A stretch of 13,859 bases of DNA, from assembly GCA_024642445.1 (NCBI GenBank), contig JAHEBG010000008.1:1-13859 (forward strand), in the 5' to 3' direction. Made by a program: the position numbers and the translations under genes. The DNA is from Gammaproteobacteria bacterium (GTDB taxonomy: Bacteria; Pseudomonadota; Gammaproteobacteria; Xanthomonadales; Xanthomonadaceae). Positions 6,897 through 13,859 of this stretch are shown piece by piece. Position 1 is the first letter of the stretch. Each line of letters starts with the position of its first letter. The notes beneath the pieces are model-generated. The model was not told where the DNA came from, did not search any database, and saw nothing but the letters and a program-made list of their open reading frames with translations.

Positions 6897-8186
6897 ATGT
6901 CGGAACCCACCGCACACCCAAACACCATGGCCGATTCCGTCAATACCGCCCTATTCAAAAGCCGTGTAAATTTTGTTCTGGCATTGGCAGAGCATCTGCA
7001 TACGGCCGGCACATCGGTTAACCGTTTGGAAGGCGCCATCGACCGAATCGCCAAGAAGTTGCAATTGCAGATCAGTATTTGGTCGAACCCCACCGGCATC
7101 ATGATCAGCTTTCTGGACCCGGTTCTGGGTGAACCGTACACAATTACCCGTGTGTTGCGCCTTAAGCCAGGCGATACCGATTTGGCTCGACTGGCCGATG
7201 CAGATGCCATCGCCGAGCAGGTAATCTCCGGAAAAATGGATATTGCCGATGGATTGGCGCGTCTAAAAGTCCGGGATGCCGATCCGACCTGGTTCAAGAA
7301 ATTAGGCCTTATTGCGTGTTTCGGAATGGCATCAGCGATGGTGGTCAGTCAATTTCCCCGCACCGGATGGTACGATTTTGGTGCTTCGGCATTGCTCGGC
7401 ATGGCCATCGGAGTTTTAGCGCTGATTAGTGCGCATAAGCCGCGCCTGTATGATGCCTCTGAAGCCATTGCGGCGTTCGGGGTTACGCTCACGGCCTCGT
7501 TGATTGCCGCTTTTGTGGCGCCGCTCAGTCTGCAGCCGGTCATCATTTCGGCACTGATCATCATGATGCCGGGCATGATGTTGACCGTAGCCATCAATGA
7601 ATTGGCCAGCCAGCAACTGGCCTCAGGCAGCGCCCGCTTTGCAGGGGCCATTACCATTTTGATGAAACTGACCTTTGGCAGCATTCTTGGTGTGCAACTG
7701 GTCAGCATGTTGCAATGGCCGGCACTGAGCAATGTTTCGGCCGGTGTGTTGCCGGATTGGATGCCGTTGTTGATGCTGGTGCCGGGCGCATTTGCTTTGG
7801 CGGTATTGTTCAAGGCGCATTGGCGGGATGTGCCGGTGGCCATGGCGGCGGTTTTTCTCGGTTTTGGAGTAATGAAGGCATGCACACTGATCCCGGCGCT
7901 ATCCGACGGCGCGACCCCAACACCGGCATTTATATCGGCTCTGGCAATTACGGCGGCTTCCAATCTTTATGCCCGTTACTTCAACCGTCCTGGCGCGCTT
8001 ATCCGTGTGCCCGGCATTATTTTGTTGGTACCGGGAAGCGTAGGTTTCAGAACCTTTAATGTGGCTTTCGGCCACGATGCCACAAGCAGCCTGGACTTGG
8101 CAATTTCATTGTTGGCCGCTTTGATTGCACTTGTGGCCGGCATTCTGTTCGGCAATTTATTAGTGCCGTCCCGGCGCAATCTGTAA
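6897..8186 (+). CDS. ThrE-family threonine/serine exporter (fused ThrE and ThrE_2 domains)
   Basis: This inner-membrane protein is predicted to export small polar metabolites such as threonine and serine. At 429 residues it joins in one chain what E. coli splits into YjjP and YjjB. Residues 20-135 are a soluble N-terminal part with the family motif LAEHLHTAGTSVNRLEGAI. Residues 136-275 hold about five membrane segments and the conserved MPGMMLTVAINELAS (224-238) followed by SGSARFAGA. Residues 285-429 form the second membrane domain with VPGIILLVPGSVGFR (371-385). The start is uncertain. The ATG at 6897 overlaps a good -10 sequence, so the ATG at 6927 (MADSVNT) may be the real one; neither has a ribosome binding site. 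Nothing nearby suggests a substrate, and dicarboxylate export (as reported for YjjPB) is an alternative. The gene converges on proS with 7 bp between stops. Confidence 0.9.
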   Translation: MSEPTAHPNTMADSVNTALFKSRVNFVLALAEHLHTAGTSVNRLEGAIDRIAKKLQLQISIWSNPTGIMISFLDPVLGEPYTITRVLRLKPGDTDLARLADADAIAEQVISGKMDIADGLARLKVRDADPTWFKKLGLIACFGMASAMVVSQFPRTGWYDFGASALLGMAIGVLALISAHKPRLYDASEAIAAFGVTLTASLIAAFVAPLSLQPVIISALIIMMPGMMLTVAINELASQQLASGSARFAGAITILMKLTFGSILGVQLVSMLQWPALSNVSAGVLPDWMPLLMLVPGAFALAVLFKAHWRDVPVAMAAVFLGFGVMKACTLIPALSDGATPTPAFISALAITAASNLYARYFNRPGALIRVPGIILLVPGSVGFRTFNVAFGHDATSSLDLAISLLAALIALVAGILFGNLLVPSRRNL

Positions 8187-8199
8187 AAGGTCGTTACAG
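8181..8199. repeat. Inverted repeat spanning two convergent stop codons
   Basis: CTGTAA (8181-8186) and TTACAG (8194-8199) form a perfect 6 bp inverted repeat with a 7-base centre. Each arm contains the TAA stop of one of the two converging genes, the ThrE-family exporter and proS. No T-run follows on either strand, so it does not look like a standard intrinsic terminator. Confidence 0.5.
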
Positions 8200-9894
8200 G
8201 CCAATCAGTGCATTTAACGCTTCGCGGGAAATGTTTTCCGAGCTCTCGGCTTTGCGCGCACGGTACTCTAATGTGCCGGCTTGCAGGCCGCGGTCAGAGA
8301 CCACTACGCGGTGCGGAATGCCAATCAGTTCGATGTCACCGAACATAGCGCCTGGGCGTAAGCCGCGGTCATCCAGACACACACGGATACCGCTTTCGCT
8401 CAACTCGCGGTAAAGGGTTTCCGCATAATCGGCAACTTGGGCATCGTTCTTGGGGTTGATGACGCAAACCGCCACCTGCCACGGCGCCATGGCTTCCGGC
8501 CAACAGATGCCATTGGCATCGAAATTCTGTTCAATGGCGGCTGCAACGATTCGGCTAACGCCAATGCCGTAACAGCCCATGTACATGATCTGCGCCTTGC
8601 CGTTCTGATCCAATACCGTGGCATTCATGGCCTCGGCGTATTTCTGACCCAATTGGAAGACATGGCCTACTTCGATGCCGCGGGCAATGGCCAAGGTCCC
8701 TTCGCCGTCGGGCGAGGGATCGCCGTCGACCACATTACGGATGTCGGCAATGTGCTGCGGCTCTGGTAAATCGCGGCCCCAGTTCACGCCAGTCAGATGT
8801 TGTCCGCTTCGGTTGGCACCCACAATGAAATCGGCCATGTTGGCCACGGTGCGATCGGCAATAACATACATTGGCAACACAGAATTGACCGGGCCGAGAA
8901 ACCCCGGCTCGGCGCCGAGGTGTTCACGTATTTCTTCTTCTGTAGCCAGACGATAGTCGACCATGCCCGGCACTTTCTGCAACTTAACCTCATTGATGTC
9001 ATGGTCGCCACGCACCAGTGCCAAGGTGAAGCCGTGTTCAGCCATTAAGGCGATGCTCTTCACGGTGTGCTGCAGCGGAACCGAAAGCAGGGCAGCTACC
9101 GCATCGCAGGTTTTCTGCGTGGGGGTGTCGACGTAGGTCATGTTCTGCGCCGGTTCGGCGCGTTGCGTCAATAACGGTAAGGCTTCGGCCATTTCGATGT
9201 TGGCGGCGTACTGAGAGCCACTGCTGAAGGCAATGGCATCTTCGCCGGAATCGGCCAGGACATGGAATTCGTGCGAGGCGCTGCCACCAATGGCGCCGGT
9301 ATCGGCATTCACGGCGCGGAAGCGCAGACCAAGGCGGGTGAAAACACGGCCGTACGCGTCGTACATGGCCTGGTAGGTTTGTGCCAAGCAGTCCGGTGTC
9401 AGGTGGAACGAATACGCATCCTTCATCAGGAATTCGCGCGCACGCATGACCCCGAAGCGCGGGCGGATTTCATCGCGGAATTTGGTCTGAATCTGGTAGA
9501 AGTTGATCGGCAGCTGCTTGTAGCTGCGCAACTCCTGGCGCGCAAAATCGGTAATGACTTCTTCGTGGGTGGGGCCGTACACAAAATCGGCTTGCTTACG
9601 GTCTTTGATTTTCAGCAGTTGCCCGCCGAATTTTTCCCAGCGGCCGGTTTCCTGCCAGAGCTCTTTGGGCTGGATGGACGGCATCAGCACCTCAAGCGCA
9701 CCGGTACGGTCCATTTCCTCGCGCACCACGGTTTCCACATTGCGCATTACTTTCAGGCCCAAAGGAGTCCAAGTGTATAGACCCGAACCAAGGCGTCGGA
9801 TCAGACCTGCGCGCAGCATCAGCTGGTGGCTGACGATTTCCGCTTCGCTGGGGGTCTCTTTCGAGGTATTGAGATGGAACTGGGACAGGCGCAT
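8194..9894 (-). CDS. proS: Prolyl-tRNA synthetase (bacterial type with editing insertion)
   Basis: ProRS charges tRNA-Pro with proline in the cytoplasm. The 566-residue length matches the bacterial form (E. coli 572). Class II motif 1 falls around residues 36-75 ([20 protein letters not shown], then [11 protein letters not shown]). Motif 2 is at 136-160 ([14 protein letters not shown] with [12 protein letters not shown]), and motif 3 is in [16 protein letters not shown] near residue 440. Between motifs 2 and 3 sits the INS editing domain, about residues 220-400, which hydrolyses mischarged alanyl-tRNA-Pro. Its catalytic lysine is probably in TVKSIAL. The C-terminal anticodon-binding domain starts near 470 ([13 protein letters not shown]). 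The ATG at 9894 begins the canonical [19 protein letters not shown]; the upstream ribosome binding site is weak. The gene stands alone on its strand, between a convergent exporter and a divergent pssA operon. Confidence 0.98.
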   Translation of the reverse strand: MRLSQFHLNTSKETPSEAEIVSHQLMLRAGLIRRLGSGLYTWTPLGLKVMRNVETVVREEMDRTGALEVLMPSIQPKELWQETGRWEKFGGQLLKIKDRKQADFVYGPTHEEVITDFARQELRSYKQLPINFYQIQTKFRDEIRPRFGVMRAREFLMKDAYSFHLTPDCLAQTYQAMYDAYGRVFTRLGLRFRAVNADTGAIGGSASHEFHVLADSGEDAIAFSSGSQYAANIEMAEALPLLTQRAEPAQNMTYVDTPTQKTCDAVAALLSVPLQHTVKSIALMAEHGFTLALVRGDHDINEVKLQKVPGMVDYRLATEEEIREHLGAEPGFLGPVNSVLPMYVIADRTVANMADFIVGANRSGQHLTGVNWGRDLPEPQHIADIRNVVDGDPSPDGEGTLAIARGIEVGHVFQLGQKYAEAMNATVLDQNGKAQIMYMGCYGIGVSRIVAAAIEQNFDANGICWPEAMAPWQVAVCVINPKNDAQVADYAETLYRELSESGIRVCLDDRGLRPGAMFGDIELIGIPHRVVVSDRGLQAGTLEYRARKAESSENISREALNALIGL

Positions 9895-9994
9895 GGCTTA
9901 AACCGTAGGGAATACAATGCGTATTGTAAGGGTTTGACCTGCAATCGCACAGCCTTTTTGGACAGGGCGCGTGCAATCTGGGTAAACTGACGCC
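9895..9994. promoter_or_regulatory. Divergent promoter region between proS and pssA with palindrome
   Basis: This 100 bp region separates two divergent start codons. TACAAT (9913-9918) and ATTGTA (9923-9928) form a perfect inverted repeat with a 4-base centre, so each strand reads TACAAT, a 5-of-6 match to a -10 element. No convincing -35 lies at 16-18 bases on either side. TTGACC (9934-9939), a 5-of-6 match to -35 on the plus strand, lacks a -10 at the right spacing. TAAACT (9983-9988) just before pssA is a weaker -10 candidate. The palindrome could be a regulator site or a chance symmetric AT-rich element. Confidence 0.35.
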
Positions 9995-10771
9995 ATGGAA
10001 ACCCAATACAATCAAAAAACCCCGCGCAACCGGCACATCTACCTGTTGCCGAATCTGCTGACCACCTGTGGCATGTTTGCCGGCTTTTACGCCATTTTGG
10101 CGGCCGCCAGCGGTCGATTCGAAGTGGCCAGTATTGCCATCTTCATTGCTGCGGTGTTCGATGGCATTGACGGCCGTGTTGCCCGGCTGACCGGAACCAG
10201 CAGCGAATTTGGCGTGCAATACGACTCCTTGGCGGACCTGGTCAGTTTTGGCATGGCGCCGGCGTTGGTGATGTACCACTGGGCCTTGCATTCGATGAAA
10301 ATGGATGGCAGCCTGCTGGGCAAAGTGGGTTGGGCAGCAGCCTTTTTGTACACGGCATGCGCGGCGCTGCGCTTGGCGCGATTCAACACCCAGGTCGGCA
10401 GTGTTGATAAGCGTTGGTTCATCGGATTGAACAGCCCATCATCCGCCGGAATGATGATGTCGTTTGTATGGGCCATGAATGAATTTGGCTGGAAAGGCGT
10501 TGAGTTGCGTTATGCCGCTCTGGTGTTAACCGTTGTCTGTGCGTTGCTGATGGTTTCGCGATTCAAGTACACCAGTTTCAAAGGCTCGAGCCAGCCGAAA
10601 GAGCGCGAAGACCGGGTGCCGTTCAAAGCGGCATTGTTGGTGGTGGCGGTTTTGGTGGCTTTGTTCATTGACCCACCCCGTGTGCTGCTGTTGATTGCCG
10701 GCGCTTATGCCCTGTCGGGCCCGCTTTATGGGCTGTGGCAAAAAGTGAAACCCAAAACCCAGTCGCCCTGA
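9995..10771 (+). CDS. pssA: CDP-diacylglycerol-serine O-phosphatidyltransferase (type II)
   Basis: This enzyme makes phosphatidylserine, the precursor of phosphatidylethanolamine, from CDP-diacylglycerol and serine at the inner membrane. The 258-residue integral protein carries the complete CDP-alcohol phosphotransferase signature DG-x2-AR-x8-G-x3-D-x3-D. It reads Asp59-Gly60, Ala63-Arg64, Gly73, Asp77 and Asp81, with Asp56 also in place. Hydrophobic segments lie at about 17-38, 43-56, 84-100, 110-125, 145-160, 170-186, 205-222 and 225-238. It belongs to the membrane-embedded type II family, unlike the phospholipase-D-like PssA of E. coli. The start is the ATG at 9995; a good ribosome binding site is not evident. 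It heads a probable operon with the small ORF two bases downstream and rimI. The related phosphatidylglycerophosphate synthase family is the main alternative, but the LPNLLTTCGMFAGF start and length favour PssA. Confidence 0.93.
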   Translation: METQYNQKTPRNRHIYLLPNLLTTCGMFAGFYAILAAASGRFEVASIAIFIAAVFDGIDGRVARLTGTSSEFGVQYDSLADLVSFGMAPALVMYHWALHSMKMDGSLLGKVGWAAAFLYTACAALRLARFNTQVGSVDKRWFIGLNSPSSAGMMMSFVWAMNEFGWKGVELRYAALVLTVVCALLMVSRFKYTSFKGSSQPKEREDRVPFKAALLVVAVLVALFIDPPRVLLLIAGAYALSGPLYGLWQKVKPKTQSP

Positions 10772-10773
10772 GT

Positions 10774-11016
10774 ATGCAGCCCAATCGCCACGCTGAATTG
10801 CTGCAGACCATGGGCTTTACTTTGTATCGCTCAAAATCAGTAGCAGGCTTGCGTCAGGCGCCAGAGCAGACCCATGCGCTGGATTCCAATTTCTGGCAAA
10901 GCCGTTTCGGCAAAACCTTGCTACGTTACAGCAACGGCCAACCCTTACCGGTTCCGGTTTCACGCGATGCCAACAGCAAGCGCGCGTTATGGCTGCAGAT
11001 CAAGGCGATGCGATAA
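10774..11016 (+). CDS. Small protein, possible divergent DNA polymerase III psi subunit (HolD-like)
   Basis: This 80-residue ORF starts two bases after the pssA stop and ends 34 bases before the chosen rimI start, so it is very probably a real, coupled gene. I do not recognise it with certainty. Two short stretches resemble E. coli HolD. The start LLQTMGFTLYRSKS is like LQQLGITQWSLRRP, the psi segment that docks on the clamp-loader collar. The end, SKRALWLQIKAM, is like ARAALWQQICTY. In enterobacteria holD lies directly upstream of rimI, as here. At 80 residues it is far shorter than E. coli psi (137), and the middle part shows no similarity that I can see. Visible features are a basic composition, no signal peptide and no membrane segment. 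The ATG at 10774 is preferred over a longer reading inside pssA. That it is a gene is likely; HolD identity is a hypothesis at about one in three to one in two. Confidence 0.6.
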   Translation: MQPNRHAELLQTMGFTLYRSKSVAGLRQAPEQTHALDSNFWQSRFGKTLLRYSNGQPLPVPVSRDANSKRALWLQIKAMR

Positions 11017-11050
11017 GCCGGTGCGTGCTTTGAAGATCAGCGATCCGCAG

Positions 11051-11500
11051 ATGCGTCTGATCAAGCAGGCGGATATCGACACGATTATGGCCATTGAAAA
11101 TCGCGCCTATCCGTTTCCTTGGACCGCCGGTATTTTCAGGGATTGCCTGGCTGCAGGCCATGAATGCTGGCTGCTGGAAGCCCAGGCCGGCATCCTCGGG
11201 TACTTCGTGTTGAGCACTGCAGCCGGTGAAGGCCATATTCTGAATATTTGCGTTGCGCCGGAACACCAGGGGCATGGCCAGGGCAGACGTTTGCTGCGGC
11301 AAATATTCGAGGTCTCGAATTGGCATCGCTTGCAACGCCTGTTCCTGGAAGTGCGGCCCAGCAATCCGGCGGCCATCGCCCTGTACCAGAGCGAAGGCTT
11401 CAACGAGATTGGACGGCGACCGAATTATTATCCGGCCGCGAAAGGCCGTGAAGACGGTATTGTCATGGCCATTGAATTAATGGATTTCGATTTTTCATAA
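11051..11500 (+). CDS. rimI: Ribosomal protein S18 alanine N-acetyltransferase
   Basis: RimI is a cytoplasmic GNAT enzyme that acetylates the N-terminal alanine of ribosomal protein S18 using acetyl-CoA. The 149-residue protein has the family marks in order: MAIENRAYPFPWT at 13-25, ILNICVAPEHQGHGQGRRLL containing the acetyl-CoA-binding Q-x-x-G-x-G/A (QGHGQG), then LEVRPSNPAAIALYQSEGF, and the RimI-specific RRPNYYP followed by GREDGIVMA. Length matches E. coli RimI (148). An in-frame GTG at 11021, only four bases after the previous stop, would add ten residues and fits tighter coupling. I keep the ATG because the GNAT fold begins at MRLIKQAD. Neither start has a strong ribosome binding site. 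It is the third gene of the pssA operon and converges on valS. Confidence 0.93.
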   Translation: MRLIKQADIDTIMAIENRAYPFPWTAGIFRDCLAAGHECWLLEAQAGILGYFVLSTAAGEGHILNICVAPEHQGHGQGRRLLRQIFEVSNWHRLQRLFLEVRPSNPAAIALYQSEGFNEIGRRPNYYPAAKGREDGIVMAIELMDFDFS

Positions 11501-11508
11501 ATGCCGGT

Positions 11509-11558
11509 TTCGACAGGCGCGACTGGCGGCGAATGCACCCTGAGCTTGTCGAAGGGTG
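11509..11558. repeat. Extragenic palindromic element with TTCGACAAGCTCAGGG-like core
   Basis: In the rimI-valS gap, TTCGACAGGC (11509-11518) pairs with GCTTGTCGAA (11544-11553) as a 10 bp stem containing one G-T pair. A shorter alternative stem, CACCCT (11536-11541) with AGGGTG (11553-11558), overlaps it. Read on the minus strand, the right half is CCCTTCGACAAGCTCAGGG. From memory this resembles a short palindromic motif seen scattered between genes in many proteobacteria. Only one copy, partly degraded on its left side, is in this window, so its repeated nature here is inferred. Confidence 0.55.
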
Positions 11559-11568
11559 TGCGTCCATC

Positions 11569-11588
11569 GGGCGCAGCAAGCAGCGCCC
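11569..11588. terminator. GC-rich hairpin between convergent rimI and valS
   Basis: GGGCGC (11569-11574) and GCGCCC (11583-11588) form a perfect 6 bp GC stem around an 8-base loop. It sits 6 bp past the valS stop and 68 bp past the rimI stop. A T-run on the plus strand appears only at about 11603-11609, some 14 bases later and inside valS. There is none on the minus strand. It may help end transcription from both sides, but it is not a textbook intrinsic terminator. Confidence 0.35.
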
Positions 11589-11594
11589 CCACGA

Positions 11595-13859
11595 TTACGC
11601 CATTTTTTTCAATTGTTCGGCAAGCGCACTGTGCTGCGCCTGCCAATCAATGAGTCGCTGACGTTCTTGTTCCACCACCGCCGGTGGCGCGTTGGCCACA
11701 AACGTTTCGCTGGCCAGCTTGCCGCGGCATTTGCCGATTTCAATTTCAATGCGTTTCAGTTCTTTGGCAAGTCGTGCTTTTTCGGCATCCATGTCAATCA
11801 GGCCTGCCAATGGGATGAAAATCTGCAAGTCGCCAACCAGTGCCGTGGCCGAGGCTGGTGGTTCATCGGTCAATGCACTTACCGTCTCCAGCTTGGTCAG
11901 GAATTTCAGGGTACTCTGCAATGCCTGCATGCGGTTGCTGTCCGCAGCCATGCCAGATTGCCACAGCAGAGGAATGGTTTTGCCCGGCGGAATGTTCATT
12001 TCACTACGGATGCGGCGTATGGCGGAGACTACCGCGCGCAGCCAATCAATGTTGGCAACAGCGCCGTTATCGACGGTTCCGAAATCGCCTGCTACAGGGT
12101 ACGGCATGCTGCTGATTGAGTTGCTGGTAATGCCGAGTTTCGGTGCGATGGCATGCCAGATTTCTTCGGTGATGAACGGCATGATTGGGTGCAACAGGCG
12201 CAGTTGTGCTTCAAGGGCGAACAGCAATGTGTGCCGCATGCCATCGGCGGCGGCACGGTCATCCCCGGCCAATGCCGGTTTGGCGAATTCAAGAAACCAA
12301 TCGCAGTAAGTGTTCCAAGTGAATTCGTACAAAGCGTTGCTGGCCAGATCAAACCGGTACTCGTCGAAATGGTGCTGTACTTCGGCTGAAACCTCGGCCA
12401 GGTTGGCCAGTAACCAGCGCTCTGCTTCGGAATTGGCTTTTGGCTTGCCTGACGTACTGAAGTCCTCGCAGTGCATCAGAACGAAGCGCGCAGCATTCCA
12501 TAATTTATTGCAGAAATTCTTATAACCTTCGGCGCGGTTTAGATCGAACTTGATATCGCGGCCGTGTGTGGCCAGCGAGGCGAAGGTAAAGCGCAGGGCA
12601 TCGGTACCGAAGGCGGGAATGCCTTCCGGGAATTCTTTCTGGGTGGCTTTACGGATTTTTTCAGCCATTTGCGGCTGCATCAAACCTTGCGTGCGTTTTT
12701 CGGTCAAGGCCTCCAAGGTGATGCCGTCGATGATATCGATCGGGTCAAGGATGTTGCCCTTCGATTTCGACATCTTCTGGCCGTCTTTATCGCGCACCAG
12801 CCCGGTAATGTAGACATGCTTGAACGGCACCTGGCCGGTAAAGTGGTCGGTCATCATGATCATCCGGGCAACCCAGAAGAAAATGATATCGAAACCGGTG
12901 ACCAACACCGAGGTCGGCAGGCGTTTGGCGAAATCGAGTTCGGCCATCGCTTTTTCATTCGGCCAGCCCAACGTGGAATGCGACCACAGCGCAGAGCTGA
13001 ACCAGGTTTCCAGCACATCGTTGTCGCGCGTCAGCACCGCGGCATCATCAAGGCCGTAGGCCGCGCGCACTTCTGCTTCGGTACGGCCCACGTAAATGCT
13101 GCCGTCAGCAGCGTACCAGGCCGGAATTCGGTGGCCCCACCACAATTGCCGTGAGATGCACCAATCTTGAATATTGCCCATCCAGTGCCGATAGGTGTTG
13201 ATCCAATTTTCCGGCACGAATTTCACTGAGCCGTTTTCTACCAGCTCCAATCCGCGCGCTGCCAAGCTGTCCATCTTTACGAACCATTGGTCGGTCAGAT
13301 AGGGTTCGATGATTTGACCGGTACGATCGCCGCGCGGCACCTGCAGTTTGTGGGCTTTCTCTTCGACCAGGAGTTCGGCTTCGCTCAAATCGGCCAAAAC
13401 CGCTTTGCGTGCAGCCTTAACATCCATGCCGATGTATTTTTCCGGCACATTGCCGTTCAAGTGCGCATCCGGCGTCAAAATATTGATCAACGGCAAAGCG
13501 TGGCGTTGGCCTACCGCATAATCGTTGAAATCATGCGCCGGGGTTACCTTGACCACGCCGGTGCCGAATTCGCGGTCAACATAGTCGTCAGCGATAATCG
13601 GAATTTCACGGTCGGTCAACGGCAGTTTTACCGTTTTTCCAATCAAATGTGTGTAGCGTTCGTCATCGGGGTGCACCATCACCGCGGTATCGCCCAGCAG
13701 GGTTTCCGGGCGGGTGGTGGCAACGGTCAGATGGCCACTGCCATCGGCTAATGGGTAGGCAATCGACCACAGAAAGCCGTTTTCTTCCTCGGACACCACT
13801 TCCAGATCGGAAATGGCGGTTTTCAATACCGGATCCCAATTCACCAAGCGCTGGCCACG
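11595..13859 (-). CDS. valS: Valyl-tRNA synthetase, N-terminus outside the window
   Basis: ValRS charges tRNA-Val in the cytoplasm. The window holds the last 754 residues. About 190 N-terminal residues, including the HIGH motif, lie beyond the right edge, judging from the E. coli length of 951. The first visible residues, [12 protein letters not shown], place the cut just before the CP1 editing domain. That domain then shows the TTRPET threonine-rich site and [15 protein letters not shown]. The KMSKS catalytic loop is at 12776-12762. The anticodon-binding helical domain follows ([13 protein letters not shown]). The last roughly 65 residues are a charged coiled coil typical of ValRS ([24 protein letters not shown]). 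No frameshift or internal stop is seen. Nothing upstream is visible; in many gammaproteobacteria holC and pepA precede valS. Confidence 0.97.
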   Translation of the reverse strand, partial: RGQRLVNWDPVLKTAISDLEVVSEEENGFLWSIAYPLADGSGHLTVATTRPETLLGDTAVMVHPDDERYTHLIGKTVKLPLTDREIPIIADDYVDREFGTGVVKVTPAHDFNDYAVGQRHALPLINILTPDAHLNGNVPEKYIGMDVKAARKAVLADLSEAELLVEEKAHKLQVPRGDRTGQIIEPYLTDQWFVKMDSLAARGLELVENGSVKFVPENWINTYRHWMGNIQDWCISRQLWWGHRIPAWYAADGSIYVGRTEAEVRAAYGLDDAAVLTRDNDVLETWFSSALWSHSTLGWPNEKAMAELDFAKRLPTSVLVTGFDIIFFWVARMIMMTDHFTGQVPFKHVYITGLVRDKDGQKMSKSKGNILDPIDIIDGITLEALTEKRTQGLMQPQMAEKIRKATQKEFPEGIPAFGTDALRFTFASLATHGRDIKFDLNRAEGYKNFCNKLWNAARFVLMHCEDFSTSGKPKANSEAERWLLANLAEVSAEVQHHFDEYRFDLASNALYEFTWNTYCDWFLEFAKPALAGDDRAAADGMRHTLLFALEAQLRLLHPIMPFITEEIWHAIAPKLGITSNSISSMPYPVAGDFGTVDNGAVANIDWLRAVVSAIRRIRSEMNIPPGKTIPLLWQSGMAADSNRMQALQSTLKFLTKLETVSALTDEPPASATALVGDLQIFIPLAGLIDMDAEKARLAKELKRIEIEIGKCRGKLASETFVANAPPAVVEQERQRLIDWQAQHSALAEQLKKMA

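Noticed and set aside
7349..7963. 204-codon minus-strand open frame opposite the ThrE-type exporter
   Set aside because: Ala/Met/Ser-rich composition is the reverse reading of membrane-protein codons; no recognisable domain.
9262..9780. 172-codon plus-strand open frame opposite proS
   Set aside because: Shadow frame within ProRS catalytic domain coding sequence; no start signal or domain.
9934..9939. TTGACC as a -35 element for pssA
   Set aside because: Good hexamer, but bases at the correct distance (around 9957-9962, TTTGGA) do not resemble a -10.
12564..13154. 196-codon plus-strand open frame opposite valS
   Set aside because: Shadow of a strongly conserved gene; His/Gly/Arg-rich with no family features.
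1..13859. Defence island, prophage, transposon, CRISPR or secondary-metabolite cluster
   Set aside because: All full-length genes are housekeeping, transport or repair types with similar base composition; no repeats, integrases, nucleases or atypical modules were found.

Overview
The window looks like a stretch of gammaproteobacterial chromosome. The gene complement, the short tightly packed operons and the protein character (type II PssA, a RimK-like ATP-grasp gene inside an etf cluster, an Mla-type transporter with a PqiC-like lipoprotein, rimI downstream of a holD-like gene) suggest a Xanthomonadales/Lysobacterales-type organism. This assignment is an inference from protein character and gene order; no 16S rRNA or other taxonomic marker is present. 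GC content looks mid-50s percent by eye. Coding density is very high: no gap between genes exceeds about 100 bp. I see no tRNA, rRNA, CRISPR array, insertion sequence, integrase or phage gene.

Left part (1-2654, all minus strand): ETF-ubiquinone oxidoreductase, then after 8 bp a RimK/DcsG-like ATP-grasp ligase of unknown substrate, then after a 98 bp leader the first 15 codons of etfB, which runs off the window. This is an electron-transfer-flavoprotein locus with an uncharacterised ligase embedded in it. Divergent from it, with 63 bp between, is an AlkB-family Fe(II)/2-oxoglutarate dioxygenase (2718-3338, plus).

Middle part (3347-6824, minus): a four-gene operon for a lipid transporter of the Mla/MCE class. 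Its order is STAS-MlaE permease fusion, MlaF-like ATPase (GTG start), MlaD-like MCE protein and PqiC-like lipoprotein. The junctions are GTGA overlap, TAA directly followed by ATG, and ATGA overlap, so the four are probably made together. The likely job is moving phospholipids between the inner and outer membranes.

Divergent from that operon is a fused ThrE-type threonine/serine exporter (about 6897-8186, plus). It converges, 7 bp apart, on proS (8194-9894, minus). Divergent from proS is a plus-strand operon: pssA (phosphatidylserine synthase), an 80-aa ORF that I suspect is a minimal DNA polymerase III psi subunit (HolD), and rimI (ribosomal protein S18 acetyltransferase). This operon converges on valS (11595 to the right edge, minus, N-terminus missing). 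The 94 bp between rimI and valS hold an extragenic palindrome with a TTCGACAAGCTCAGGG-like core and a GC-rich hairpin.

Most of the window is housekeeping, and I found no clearly new multi-gene system. The points most worth following are the possible divergent psi subunit, the ATP-grasp gene coupled to ETF-QO, the architecture of the MCE transporter, and several symmetric elements in the short intergenic regions.
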